This document shows positions 1 to 7,612 of a stretch of 64,000 bases of DNA, one piece after another. How positions within the stretch are numbered: position 1 is the stretch's first letter; each line of letters opens with the position of its first letter. The DNA is from Candidatus Fraserbacteria bacterium (GTDB lineage: Bacteria > Bipolaricaulota > Bipolaricaulia > RBG-16-55-9 > JAJCYT01): the NCBI GenBank assembly GCA_029262795.1, contig JAJCYT010000009.1:1-64000 (forward strand), in the 5' to 3' direction. The translations under genes and the position numbers were made by a program. The notes under the pieces were generated by a model that worked only from the letters and a program-made list of their open reading frames with translations, was not told the DNA's origin and searched no databases.

Positions 1-219
1 CTGCTTCGGCATACATCTGTTTAAGTTTGCGGTTTTCTGCTTCCAACTCCTTAAGTCGCTTCAGATCTGAGGCTTCCATTCCACCATATTTGGCTTGCCA
101 GCGGTAAAACGTGGCTCGCGCTATGCTCAACTCTCGGCAAACATCCTGTACAGGCCTCCCTGTTTCTGCTTGCTTGATTGCACTGATGATCTGGTGCTCT
201 GTTATTTGCTCTTGCGCAT
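1..219 (-). CDS. IS3-family transposase OrfA (partial, runs off left edge)
   Basis: This is the N-terminal 73 codons of a small helix-turn-helix transposase subunit. It contains the typical OrfA pattern: ITEHQIISAIKQAETGRPVQ, then CRELSIARATFYRWQAKYGG, then a leucine-zipper-like stretch with KRLKELEAENRKLK. OrfA binds the insertion-sequence ends and is normally made as an OrfAB frameshift fusion with the DDE subunit; the remainder lies outside the window. The ATG at 219 is preceded by a strong AAAGGAGG four bases upstream. The element end is probably the palindromic sequence at 287-319. Confidence 0.75.
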
Positions 220-286
220 GATGCCTCCTTTGCCACCATACCATTCTACTTTCTCCTGGTATTAATTTACGGGAGGAGGACACTCA

Positions 287-319
287 AAACTGTCCAATAA
301 ATTCATTATTGGACAGTTT
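287..319. repeat. 14-bp inverted repeat at the IS end
   Basis: AAACTGTCCAATAA (287-300) and its exact reverse complement (306-319) are separated by five bases (ATTCA). The left arm lies about 70 bp upstream of orfA, where a terminal inverted repeat of an IS3-type element is expected. The right arm may be the matching end of a second, decayed copy facing the other way. Confidence 0.55.
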
Positions 320-460
320 GTTTTCGTTATCGTTTGCTGTTGATGCTTTAGTGGAAAGCTGAACAGCACAAAGCCGCATCAGGCGTTTCCTACCAAGAGA
401 TACGGACTTACAGCAAATAACAGAGCATCAGCTTGCAATGCTCTGTGCCCAGATAAACAA
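306..460 (+). pseudogene. Decayed IS copy in the opposite orientation
   Basis: Bases 411-430 contain GCAAATAACAGAGCA, identical to 15 bases in the orfA start region but on the opposite strand. A plus-strand reading gives QQITEHQ, close to KQITEHQ of the intact OrfA. Upstream, AAAGCCGCATCAGGCG resembles the orfA start region (AAAGGAGGCATCATGCG). No open frame remains. The reading as a relic is an inference from these short matches. Confidence 0.35.
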
Positions 461-581
461 TACACTCAGAAAATGTTTGAACTATCAAGCGCCGAGAGAG
501 ATTTTTATGCAGTAACTGGTTTAGACTTTTTCGCTTTCTTAATATGACTTGATCTATATTAAAATCAGGCCAGGAAGAGTT

Positions 582-1013
582 GTGAAAATTGCTATCGGCA
601 CAGACCACGTAGGCTTCAAATATAAAGAAAAAATAAAAGTATTATTGTCTTGACATGGTCACGAGGTCAAAGATTTTGGCGCATTTATTGATGAGTCCTG
701 TGATTACCCAGATTTTATATTCCCTGTGACCAAGGATGTTTCAGCAGGAGAATATGACAGAGGCATTATTCTGGGTGGTTCACGTAACGGAGAAGCAATC
801 GCAGCAAACAAAATTCAAGGCATTCGCTGTACGGTGTGTTGGAATATCCCCTCAGCAGAAATGACTCGTCGTCATAATGATGCTAATATTTTGTCTTTGG
901 GACAACGAATGATTGATGAAAGCGCGTTAAACCATATTGTGCAGACTTGGCTTGAAACTCCTTTTGATGACGGTCGGCATCAAAGGCGAATACAAAAAAC
1001 AGAAGAAATGTAA
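582..1013 (+). pseudogene. rpiB: Ribose-5-phosphate isomerase B, interrupted by an in-frame TGA
   Basis: Reading from GTG at 582 (AGGAAGAG just upstream) gives an almost complete RpiB of 143 codons: KIAIGTDHVGFKYKEK, then GHEVKDFGAF, DYPDF, GEYDRGIILGGSRNGEAIAA, RRHNDANILSLGQRMI. RpiB interconverts ribose 5-phosphate and ribulose 5-phosphate in the cytosol. Codon 24 is TGA (651-653), and the phosphate-loop GGSGNGE consensus reads GGSRNGE. Other genes here end in TGA, so a recoded genetic code is unlikely. It is therefore probably a pseudogene. An internal start downstream of the stop would lack the conserved N-terminal strand and the D-H residues. Confidence 0.75.
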
Positions 1014-1391
1014 AGGTCTGGCACTGAAAATTGGTAACGTGATAAAAAATTGGACATTTGTAAATATCCACAGTTGTAATTTGGTATGAATAGAAATATA
1101 CTTTAATAATAAAAATCTTTTTACATTAGAAAGGCACTGCCCCAGTCAGCCAATAACTATCCGGGAAATCAACTGACCGGGACAGCGATTAAGTGGAACT
1201 TTGAAGAATTATACCACACATAAGTCCTTTAATCCAATTCCGTTCATAGGTGTTATTGGAGTACTTGCCCCAATCATTAATCTCTTTGTTATCAATCTTT
1301 TTTTCAGATGTTTTTCGACAGCATTAATAATCAAACTCAGAAGCTTGCAGCTTCAAGCGGCAATTCCAATTACACTTCTGAAAGAGTGCGC
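1014..1391. other. Intergenic stretch
   Basis: AT-rich sequence between the broken rpiB and the next gene. A short open frame at 1201-1395 (TTG start) overlaps the following gene, has no ribosome binding site and resembles no family, so it is not called. No terminator or clear promoter is visible. Confidence 0.4.
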
Positions 1392-2000
1392 ATGACTATT
1401 CCAAAAACAGGAGTTTTTATTTGGTATGTGCATCCAAATCATCATTTCAGGCATGGCCATATAGCCTTTCAAGTGAACAAAGAGGTTATTGGTTTCTATA
1501 AAAATGGGAACATTGTTCCACAAAGCTTTGAAAGTTTAGCAACAGAACAACTTGCTGGTGTAATGTTCGCAGTCGATTTTCAATCGAAAAGAGGGTTTTT
1601 GAGATGGTTTAAGTATGAACACATAGCAGCGTTTAAGTATGGACAAGCAATAATATCTCTACCCATAGCAAGCATCTACAGAATAAATCTAACGGCAATA
1701 CAAAATGCTGATTTTGAACAATGTTGGAAGAAAATACAAGAAAAGGAACCTCAATATAATTTAGAAACGAAGAACTGCGTTCACCTTACAGATGAATTGT
1801 TTTCAAAGTCAAATATTTTGCCACCACACCAGGGGGTATTTCATCCAAGAGATTATAGAGAAGCGATTCTTGAAACAGGGGTTTCTTCAAGTACTTCGCC
1901 GATAACTGAACGTATAGACATTGGTGTTCCACAAGATTTGGAAAACACATTTCATTGGCAAATAATTAATAGGGTAGAAATGCTATCCGTTTTTGCATAA
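1392..2000 (+). CDS. Putative permuted papain-fold (NlpC/P60-like) protein
   Basis: A 202-residue protein starting at ATG 1392, with AAAGAG five bases upstream; an ATG at 1308 in the same frame has no ribosome binding site. Two motifs suggest a circularly permuted papain-like fold: a His motif near the N-terminus (RHGHIAFQVNKEVIGFY) and a later Cys motif (TKNCVHLTDELF). In such families (LRAT, YiiX/YebB-like, DUF4105) the His precedes the Cys, and members are peptidases, amidases or acyltransferases. No signal peptide is seen, so it may be cytoplasmic or exported by another route. The substrate is unknown. A long hairpin covers its stop codon. Confidence 0.5.
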   Translation: MTIPKTGVFIWYVHPNHHFRHGHIAFQVNKEVIGFYKNGNIVPQSFESLATEQLAGVMFAVDFQSKRGFLRWFKYEHIAAFKYGQAIISLPIASIYRINLTAIQNADFEQCWKKIQEKEPQYNLETKNCVHLTDELFSKSNILPPHQGVFHPRDYREAILETGVSSSTSPITERIDIGVPQDLENTFHWQIINRVEMLSVFA

Positions 2001-2016
2001 CGGATAGCATTTCTAC
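1974..2016 (+). terminator. 17-bp perfect hairpin overlapping the stop codon
   Basis: The arms 1974-1990 and 2000-2016 are exact reverse complements around a nine-base loop, followed by TTTT. The upstream gene's TAA (1998-2000) lies in the loop and at the edge of the right arm. The T tract is short, so it may be an attenuator or RNA-stability element rather than a strong terminator; the next gene's Shine-Dalgarno starts nine bases later. Confidence 0.6.
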
Positions 2017-2036
2017 TTTTAGCGAAGGAGATATCG

Positions 2037-2480
2037 TTGGAACAAATAAAGATCGGACCATCGCGTCGAGTAAGTATCCGAAAGACCTCAAGAAAACCAG
2101 GTCGCGGAGACGGAGATTCAGGGACCGTTTGCAAAGAAGAAAGAAATATCTGTCCTAAAGAACAAAAAAGCGCTCGTGACATAATGCGCAAGCTAATCAA
2201 ATTAGCGGAAGGGTCTGATCTTCTGGAGGATGCATATGTAGAACCAGACCCATTCAACGAAACATACTCCATTCTTTTCTTTAATGAGAAAGGAGAACAG
2301 GCCGAAATGTTGTTCATACAGGGCGCTGTTATTTTGTTCGAAGATGATGCAATATTTAGAGCATCAAAACCATTTCTTACTCTCCTTGACGAGCTTTTAA
2401 AGGAGGACGGTAGGAAGGTTGAGACTCCGTTCAAAGAATACCTACATGAGCTCAAAGCCCCAAAAAAGCGTCTTCATTAA
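2037..2480 (+). CDS. Hypothetical protein (147 aa)
   Basis: Not recognised. The TTG start at 2037 is chosen because AAGGAG lies six bases upstream. The first 45 residues are basic and low in complexity (RRVSIRKTSRKPGRGDGD). The remainder is a compact domain with alternating strands and helices (YSILFFNEKGEQAEMLFIQG, then ASKPFLTLLDELLKEDG) and no membrane segment. It follows the papain-fold-like gene by 36 bp and could be co-transcribed if the intervening hairpin is read through. A terminator follows directly. Confidence 0.5.
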   Translation: MEQIKIGPSRRVSIRKTSRKPGRGDGDSGTVCKEERNICPKEQKSARDIMRKLIKLAEGSDLLEDAYVEPDPFNETYSILFFNEKGEQAEMLFIQGAVILFEDDAIFRASKPFLTLLDELLKEDGRKVETPFKEYLHELKAPKKRLH

Positions 2481-2493
2481 AGAAGGCGCTTTT
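2464..2493. terminator. Bidirectional terminator between convergent genes
   Basis: AAAAGCGTCTTC and GAAGGCGCTTTT pair with one G-T wobble around a six-base loop. It covers the stop codon of the upstream plus-strand gene and sits 23 bp from the end of the convergent minus-strand gene. The A and T flanks suit termination in both directions. Confidence 0.6.
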
Positions 2494-2515
2494 ATCTAAT
2501 AAATTGAGTGTTATT

Positions 2516-3031
2516 TCACTTTTTTTGTTGTTTCTTCTCAACCTTACGGAGTTTGCTAAGTCTTCTTCTTCGGCTAAACCTTCGCAACCCTAGGCCTTTA
2601 GCACGGACTCGATCTTTTTCTTCTGCGAGGATAACCTTCCCGTGAATATCTTCCACGCCATAGACGGTATCCGCTGAAATATCCATGTTTGGTAGAGGTT
2701 TGGTGATCAAGGGCGTGGCTTCTGTTCCAGGCAAAATAGCACAAGGTAATTCACCTTTTTCGAGCATATTTTGCTTAATAATAATCGTTTGACCACTTTC
2801 TATCACATAGACCCTTGAAACAGAAGTAGTGAGCCGCCCAGTGTTTCTCAACTCAACCTTGACTCTCCTTGTGTCTGCTTCATTTGTTGATCCCAAAGTT
2901 GTGGATATAACGTTCATTATGGACACTTTTAACTTTGGCTTGTTTCGCAAATGCACGTACAACACCCAACCTCCGCCAACGACGGAGTTTATAATAGACA
3001 AAACCAATGCCGATAAAGCTATCCAATCCAT
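2516..3031 (-). CDS. Hypothetical membrane-anchored protein (171 aa)
   Basis: One N-terminal membrane segment (residues about 5-27, ALVLSIINSVVGGGWVLYVH) is followed by a beta-rich domain (KLKVSIMNVISTT, RRVKVELRNTGRLTTSVSRVY) and a strongly basic C-terminus (RRFSRRRRLSKLRKVEKKQQ) that could bind nucleic acid or lipid head groups. The ATG at 3031 has AAGGAG seven bases upstream. No family is recognised. It lies downstream of the antitoxin gene in the same direction but is separated by 57 bp. Confidence 0.5.
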   Translation of the reverse strand: MDWIALSALVLSIINSVVGGGWVLYVHLRNKPKLKVSIMNVISTTLGSTNEADTRRVKVELRNTGRLTTSVSRVYVIESGQTIIIKQNMLEKGELPCAILPGTEATPLITKPLPNMDISADTVYGVEDIHGKVILAEEKDRVRAKGLGLRRFSRRRRLSKLRKVEKKQQKK

Positions 3032-3088
3032 TGCTTCACTCCTTACTTTTGTAGTACTTGTTGCCAGGTTTCAAAGTAGTTTATTGTT

Positions 3089-3346
3089 TCACGAATCAGT
3101 GTGCGCGAAGTCGTACACTGAGGTTTCAATCTTTTTGACTGGCGTTGCTTGTTGCACAATGTTCTCAAGTGCGGCAATGACATTCGCTTCTAAATACCTT
3201 TCACCACACTGGACACACACCCAGGCAGGAACATTTTGCACGAGATATATAGTGTCTCCGTGCATATGTTCATGGGTGATATTCTGTTGTTCCGTGCGGC
3301 CTGCACATTCCGGGCAGATATGGTTTTGTTGCGTGTTCATAGTCAT
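3089..3346 (-). CDS. YgiT-type zinc-finger antitoxin (MqsA-like N-terminal domain)
   Basis: An 85-residue protein with two CxxC knuckles (ICPECAG and WVCVQCGER) typical of YgiT-type zinc fingers, which form the N-terminal part of MqsA and stand alone next to DUF4258 toxins. The start at 3346 is chosen because its ATG overlaps the TGA of the upstream toxin remnant (ATGA), the usual coupling in these pairs; a longer frame reaches 3376. The middle HGDTIYLVQNVPAWVC is the standard core. With the toxin reduced to a fragment, this looks like an orphan antitoxin. Confidence 0.75.
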   Translation of the reverse strand: MTMNTQQNHICPECAGRTEQQNITHEHMHGDTIYLVQNVPAWVCVQCGERYLEANVIAALENIVQQATPVKKIETSVYDFAHTDS

Positions 3347-3432
3347 GATTGCTTTCTGGTACGTGGATCGTTCCATTTTTCAGGGTCATAGCCATGTACC
3401 GTTATATAAAATAAAACCCCACTATTGGTCAT
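3343..3432 (-). pseudogene. C-terminal remnant of a DUF4258-type toxin
   Basis: Twenty-nine codons ending in VLFYITVHGYDPEKW and a basic tail match the C-terminal strand and EPDPEKW-type motif of DUF4258 proteins, the toxin partners of YgiT-type antitoxins. The family is normally about 80-95 residues, and an in-frame TGA lies eight codons upstream, so the N-terminal half with the conserved His and Glu is missing. The TGA overlaps the antitoxin start. Identification rests on the short motif plus the gene arrangement. Confidence 0.55.
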
Positions 3433-3568
3433 CTCAAAACTCTCTCACTCAGATATATGTTAGGTGGTTAAATTTTGATAAGTGCTTCTCAGCATAGCAT
3501 ATAATCAATTTGACTATCTTAACAAATATATTGTAATTTAGTTAATAGAATTAAATGAAGGGGGACAA

Positions 3569-4777
3569 ATGAGGTTAGGAGTTTTGTGTGTCTTGGTTAT
3601 CGTAGTGATTTCTGGCGTTACAGGGTGTTTTTCAGGAACAGATACTACCTTATTGGGTAATATTGACTTAGCCCAAAAAGCATATCTCACTACTCTCTCA
3701 GACGTAAAGAAAGAGGAAGTATTATTTTTTGAACCAGAATCTACTGGTTCTTTAACAGGAACAGGCGATGCCGATGGATGGAAAACTGCAAACGTAGTTG
3801 CTGGTAGGTTTGTCGTTACATTGTCAGGTCCAAGTAATGCTGATTTTGATTTATTTGTTGCGGTAGGAAGACGTCCGAGTACATCTTCATTTGATTGCCA
3901 GTCAATTTCAGGATCATCGAATGAACAGTGTGAACTTTCAATCACCTCAACTACAACTGTATACATGCTCGTGTATAGTTATTCAGGAAGCAGCTCATAC
4001 AGCATTGATACACAGAGCATTCCAAATAATAATGGTGGTGGAAACAATGGAGATAATAGCCGTACAAGGAAAGGTTTACCAGTTTTCTTGGGTGGTAAAT
4101 TCTCTGATCGCATGTCTCAAGGAGGCGAAATTCTTTATGAGGTTGTGCCGCCCGATAACGTTGGTTTGCTCTTTACACTGTCTATGCCTGTTAATAGCGA
4201 TTTTGATTTATACATTAGTAGAGAAGAGCCTCGTTTTGATGGCTTTGATTGTATAAATTGCATAGATCAAAGTACAAATGGTAGTTCAAGAACCGAAATC
4301 GTATCCGCTTCGAACACTGGTAGTAGTGGAACTCCAGGAATTGGAAGAACCCATTATGTTCTTGTGCGTTATTTTGATGGAGGTCGTGGCAACTTTACTT
4401 TAGCGACTGGTCTCAAGGTTTCTGGATCAGTAGTTACTAGCTTTCTGAGGTCGGTCTCTGGTGATCCTCGATATAGATTAATAACAACTCTAACAATCAA
4501 TGATATAGCAGATATAATTGGTGCTGCTGGATTGGTATCGGCAAGCTTGGCATGTTTTGGGTCAACAGTAACAGGTGCAGGTGCGGTTTTAATTTGTGTC
4601 GGTGTAGAGGTAATTAGGGGTGAGCTCACTGGTGCGCTAATAGATTATATCATCGACCAATTAGGACTCACTCAATTCGACGTTCTAGATGTTTGTGTTG
4701 CAAGTAATCCATTATCCATACGAGGCTGGGTTGCTCCTCTGGTGTTTATGCTTCATAGTGAGGGGTGTTCAAAATAA
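3569..4777 (+). CDS. Secreted lipoprotein with two PPC-like beta domains
   Basis: A 402-residue protein with a lipoprotein signal (VVISGVTGC, lipobox Cys at residue 20) and two similar beta-sandwich modules: one near residues 47-150 (GRFVVTLSGPSNADFDLFVA) and one near 170-280 (LLFTLSMPVNSDFDLYIS). The NADFDLF and NSDFDLY motifs are typical of bacterial pre-peptidase C-terminal domains, which are accessory domains of secreted proteins. A Gly/Asn-rich linker separates them. The C-terminal 110 residues include a hydrophobic glycine-rich stretch (ASLACFGSTVTGAGAVLICV) of unknown role. No catalytic domain is visible. AAGGGGG lies six bases before the ATG. Confidence 0.7.
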   Translation: MRLGVLCVLVIVVISGVTGCFSGTDTTLLGNIDLAQKAYLTTLSDVKKEEVLFFEPESTGSLTGTGDADGWKTANVVAGRFVVTLSGPSNADFDLFVAVGRRPSTSSFDCQSISGSSNEQCELSITSTTTVYMLVYSYSGSSSYSIDTQSIPNNNGGGNNGDNSRTRKGLPVFLGGKFSDRMSQGGEILYEVVPPDNVGLLFTLSMPVNSDFDLYISREEPRFDGFDCINCIDQSTNGSSRTEIVSASNTGSSGTPGIGRTHYVLVRYFDGGRGNFTLATGLKVSGSVVTSFLRSVSGDPRYRLITTLTINDIADIIGAAGLVSASLACFGSTVTGAGAVLICVGVEVIRGELTGALIDYIIDQLGLTQFDVLDVCVASNPLSIRGWVAPLVFMLHSEGCSK

Positions 4778-4797
4778 TCCATAATTTAAGTTTTATT

Positions 4798-4929
4798 ATG
4801 ACTTTCAAGCAGTTTATTAAAGAGTGGGTTTTTCCACGACGGTCATTACCCACTTATATAAGTTTTATTATTAATTTAATCCTTATTCTTGCATTATTGA
4901 TATATTTGTCATCTTTCTACCAACAATAA
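4798..4929 (+). CDS. Possible small membrane protein (43 aa)
   Basis: ATG 4798 to TAA 4927-4929 encodes a basic N-terminus (KEWVFPRRS) followed by one long hydrophobic segment (YISFIINLILILALLIYL) and a short polar end, the layout of a single-pass small membrane protein. No ribosome binding site is seen. It begins 20 bp after the lipoprotein gene. It could be real or chance. Confidence 0.3.
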   Translation: MTFKQFIKEWVFPRRSLPTYISFIINLILILALLIYLSSFYQQ

Positions 4930-4979
4930 GGAATAACGTCTCGTTTTTCAGACAAATATGGGTTTGTTGTGTGCTCATA

Positions 4980-5237
4980 TCACTTGAGTAGTTTCAGTCG
5001 TCTGAGGTCATCACGCGTCCACTGCGCTTGTGTTTCAATCATGGATTTGAGTGTACCGCGCTTAAAGGTTTGTCCTGAGCGATGATATGAAACGGTGACA
5101 CGGCGACCATCTGTATGGAGAAATGTGTGGTGTCCTGATGCAGACTTTCGTCGTTCAAATCCATCTCGAAGGAGGGCGTTAATAATTTTCTGAGCGGTGA
5201 GGGATTGATGCAGTTGAGAGTAATCAATTTCAGCCAT
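4980..5237 (-). CDS. hicA: HicA-type toxin
   Basis: An 85-residue protein with the HicA double-stranded RNA-binding-like fold signature: a helix ending LLRDGFERRKSASGHHTFLH, with the catalytic His in the GHHTF motif, then RRVTVSYHRSGQTFKRGTLK. HicA cleaves mRNA and is neutralised by HicB. The ATG overlaps the hicB stop by one base (TAATG), so the two are translationally coupled, with the antitoxin first. The family is usually 60-90 residues and this one appears intact. Confidence 0.8.
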   Translation of the reverse strand: MAEIDYSQLHQSLTAQKIINALLRDGFERRKSASGHHTFLHTDGRRVTVSYHRSGQTFKRGTLKSMIETQAQWTRDDLRRLKLLK

Positions 5238-5548
5238 TACGGAATAGTCACGCTTACGAGCGGCTCAAGGGATTCTTTCACATTATCTGCAACATCAAGT
5301 GAAATCGGTTCACCACACTCAATCATGTCCTCAATGACCAGCGAGGCTACCTCTTGGATGTTTTTCATTGCTTCTACTTTGGTGCTTCCCCATGTAGCAA
5401 AGCCTCGTGCTTCGAGTCCAGGCACATATGCGCGCCAAACGGCCTCTGAATCTGGTTCATCAGGCCATTTATCTTGTTCAAGCACAACTTTGAAAATATA
5501 GCTTTTCAAATGATGCTCCTTGGTTGGTAATATTTTAATCTTACTCAT
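5237..5548 (-). CDS. hicB: HicB-type antitoxin
   Basis: A 103-residue partner of HicA. The core matches HicB: FKVVLEQD, WRAYVPGLEARGFATWGST, then KVEAMKNIQEVASLVIEDMI and DNVKESLEPLVSVTIP, the RNase H-like fold that blocks HicA. The start at 5548 (MSKIKIL) is chosen over a longer frame to 5755 whose extra residues do not look conserved. No ribbon-helix-helix or XRE DNA-binding tail is obvious at the C-terminus, so autoregulation may need another factor. Confidence 0.75.
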   Translation of the reverse strand: MSKIKILPTKEHHLKSYIFKVVLEQDKWPDEPDSEAVWRAYVPGLEARGFATWGSTKVEAMKNIQEVASLVIEDMIECGEPISLDVADNVKESLEPLVSVTIP

Positions 5549-6005
5549 AATCCATGAGTTTATGTATATAAATAGCGTACGGCTCTGTAACGCGCTTGTC
5601 AATAACCAAAGAGACACCCTATGTTGTGAATCCTCTGAATTTGGTACGGTATGAATTAAATCCGAGTTTCTATTGAGTAGCCATTCGTTGTTCCTTGTTT
5701 GCTTTGACGCTTTCATTCGGTTGAACGGATGAGGTATTGCGTGGGCGAACTTCATGTAATGCTCATAGACTTTGCATTATCGGCGCAGGTCTGTGGCGCA
5801 CTGGTGGTATGGGTAGTAGATAAAGACTAAAGCCTGCTGGTCAAAATGTAGCCGATCACTGCATCATTGCGAAGATCAAAGTTCTTATTGTTGTGGTGTG
5901 AAGATATCACTCAGATTTGAGACACTTATATTTACGATAACTTACTTATTTCGCTCATCAAGTTGACACATTTCAGTTAATAAGCAATAGTTTGGTAGAG
6001 TTCTT
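5549..6005. other. Intergenic stretch upstream of hicBA
   Basis: About 450 bp with no supported gene on either strand. It must hold the hicBA promoter, but no clear -35/-10 pair or repeat stands out to me. Confidence 0.4.
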
Positions 6006-6902
6006 TCATGCTTCTCCATCAGTAGAATCGTTGTCACCATCCTGGCCAGAAGCAACACCCGCAGAAGAGGAAATCGCATCCAACATCCCTGAACAATGTT
6101 CGTTGGCTATTTTATCTACAGATTTATAGACGCTTGGGGCTGTTTTTTTGAGCATTTCTGTATCAGAGAAATAACCAGAGAATGCGCGTGCAAATTTTTC
6201 TCTGGAATCTTGATAATAATCAAAGCTATTGATTCCTTCCCAGGCATTGTATTCTTCCTCATATACTGGCCCTACGCCAGCCTCGCCGCGTGTCGCGACT
6301 TCTCCTGTAACAGGATCACGATACTGAGTTGGATCGGGAGAGTCTCGATGTAGATACGTTTGCCGCACCCTCGTCCAAGCCTCTTCGTGCTCCTCAGCGG
6401 TCAGATAGAACTTTTGAGTTGCCTTATGGAATGCATCGAGTTCTTGGCGAAATTTCTTCGTCGCATTCCTAGACCACTTACGACTAAATCGATGGTGATA
6501 ATCAAGTGCGTGCCCGATCTCGTGTGCAGTCGTATGCAATGAGACTTCTTTGCGAAGCCGTATTAATGGGGGTGTTTTCTCACCTTCAATTGGGTAAATA
6601 CATACGCCTACATAGTTATCTTTGTAATCCAGATCGTGCCTGATCACGGCTATTTCATTTGCTTGGGCCCATTCAATCATTGCAGATTCTTTATCGTTTT
6701 CTTCAAGGATTTCAAGGTATTGAGCGAGGAGATCTGGCTTCTCGCTCTCACCACCACTCGTGCCGCCGCTACCACCAGGGTTTTTGCCAAGATATGTCTG
6801 TCTGTGTTTTACCTTGCCATTTTCTCTATAGCCTTCAATCCGATAATAATATGTGTAGGTTTTATCACCGTACTTGAAGTGCTTGGCTCTAACATAAGAC
6901 AC
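6006..6902 (-). CDS. Zincin-like metallopeptidase with HExxH motif
   Basis: A 298-residue protein. Residues 1-43 form a small basic domain (KTYTYYYRIEGYRENGKVKH, ending YLGKNPG) like the N-terminal module of several mobile-element proteins, followed by a Gly/Ser linker. The peptidase domain carries LHTTAHEIGHALDYHH (HExxH zinc site), and a downstream SREKFARAFSGYF segment supplies a likely third ligand or structural Glu, as in anthrax lethal-factor-like (ATLF) and related zincins. No signal peptide is present, so it may act on cytoplasmic or translocated targets. GTG start at 6902 with AAGGAGG four bases upstream. The C-terminus is acidic (GQDGDNDSTDGEA). Confidence 0.65.
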   Translation of the reverse strand: MSYVRAKHFKYGDKTYTYYYRIEGYRENGKVKHRQTYLGKNPGGSGGTSGGESEKPDLLAQYLEILEENDKESAMIEWAQANEIAVIRHDLDYKDNYVGVCIYPIEGEKTPPLIRLRKEVSLHTTAHEIGHALDYHHRFSRKWSRNATKKFRQELDAFHKATQKFYLTAEEHEEAWTRVRQTYLHRDSPDPTQYRDPVTGEVATRGEAGVGPVYEEEYNAWEGINSFDYYQDSREKFARAFSGYFSDTEMLKKTAPSVYKSVDKIANEHCSGMLDAISSSAGVASGQDGDNDSTDGEA

Positions 6903-6996
6903 GCGCCCTCCTTGGATTGATACTTGCCAATAAAAACCAGTGTTAGAGTTTTCAAATAAATAACTTTTGTAGTATACTCTTATCTTATAAAAGAAA

Positions 6997-7021
6997 GCAG
7001 ACTTCCATAATGGAAGTCTGC
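6997..7021 (-). terminator. Terminator downstream of the 148-aa gene
   Basis: Eleven-base perfect arms (GCAGACTTCCA and its complement) around a three-base loop, followed on the minus strand by TTTCTTTTAT. It lies 25 bp after the stop of the gene ending at 7047. Confidence 0.75.
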
Positions 7022-7046
7022 AAGATTTAGAGCTATAGGGTGAGGT

Positions 7047-7493
7047 TCAACATTCGGGGAAGAGTGAAGGAAAGCGCGCAAGCAATGCTTGTGGCGGTTC
7101 CACCCACCCAACGACATCAGCAAACGAAATGGTTTGCTCCTGTTGCTCAAAAATGAACTGGAGTACAACGAGGTCTTTCCAAAGAGAGACCATAAACGCA
7201 CACACGGGTTGGTTGTCTGGGAGAAGTGATTCTTCTTCCTCCAGCCATTTTTCGATGATGGCCTGCAATCCGACTACGATCCGTATAAACATAGTCCACT
7301 CTTGCGTTACTTCCGAGTGAAGTGAGCGAAGTTTGGGTTGGATATTGAGATTGGCCAACAGTGCACAAAAGTTTTTTGCATGGAGCTTTTTGTTTTTGTC
7401 GAGACTCTTGACAGTTAACGCACACTCTAAAAGTCTTGACCAGTCACGTGTGAGTTCATATCGAAACCGTTTGGTATAGGGGTTGTGTTTCAC
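7047..7493 (-). CDS. Hypothetical helical protein (148 aa)
   Basis: Not recognised. Mostly helical composition with long amphipathic stretches (RDWSRLLECALTVKSLDKNK, then IVVGLQAIIEKWLEEEESLL) and a Trp/Phe-rich C-terminal half (SLWKDLVVLQFIFEQQEQ). No membrane segment or signal. GTG start at 7493 with AAGGAG five bases upstream; a good terminator follows. It is divergent from the NERD/PKD gene, sharing a 119-bp intergenic region. Confidence 0.6.
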   Translation of the reverse strand: MKHNPYTKRFRYELTRDWSRLLECALTVKSLDKNKKLHAKNFCALLANLNIQPKLRSLHSEVTQEWTMFIRIVVGLQAIIEKWLEEEESLLPDNQPVCAFMVSLWKDLVVLQFIFEQQEQTISFADVVGWVEPPQALLARFPSLFPEC

Positions 7494-7612
7494 ATTGTCT
7501 CCTTAAATGTACAAAATTCGCCCCATTGGTTCAGGCGAGCATTACACACTCTCAGGAGTTAATGATTTGTAGCACAGATGAAAGATTCAGTCAAGGTTTT
7601 AAGGGAGGTTAG

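Noticed and set aside
651-653. TGA read as Trp or Gly (alternative genetic code) in rpiB
   Set aside because: Several intact genes (for example the NarL-type regulator and merR) end in TGA, so TGA is a stop here.
1201-1395. 64-codon frame with a hydrophobic stretch
   Set aside because: Overlaps the better-supported papain-fold-like gene, starts with TTG and has no ribosome binding site.
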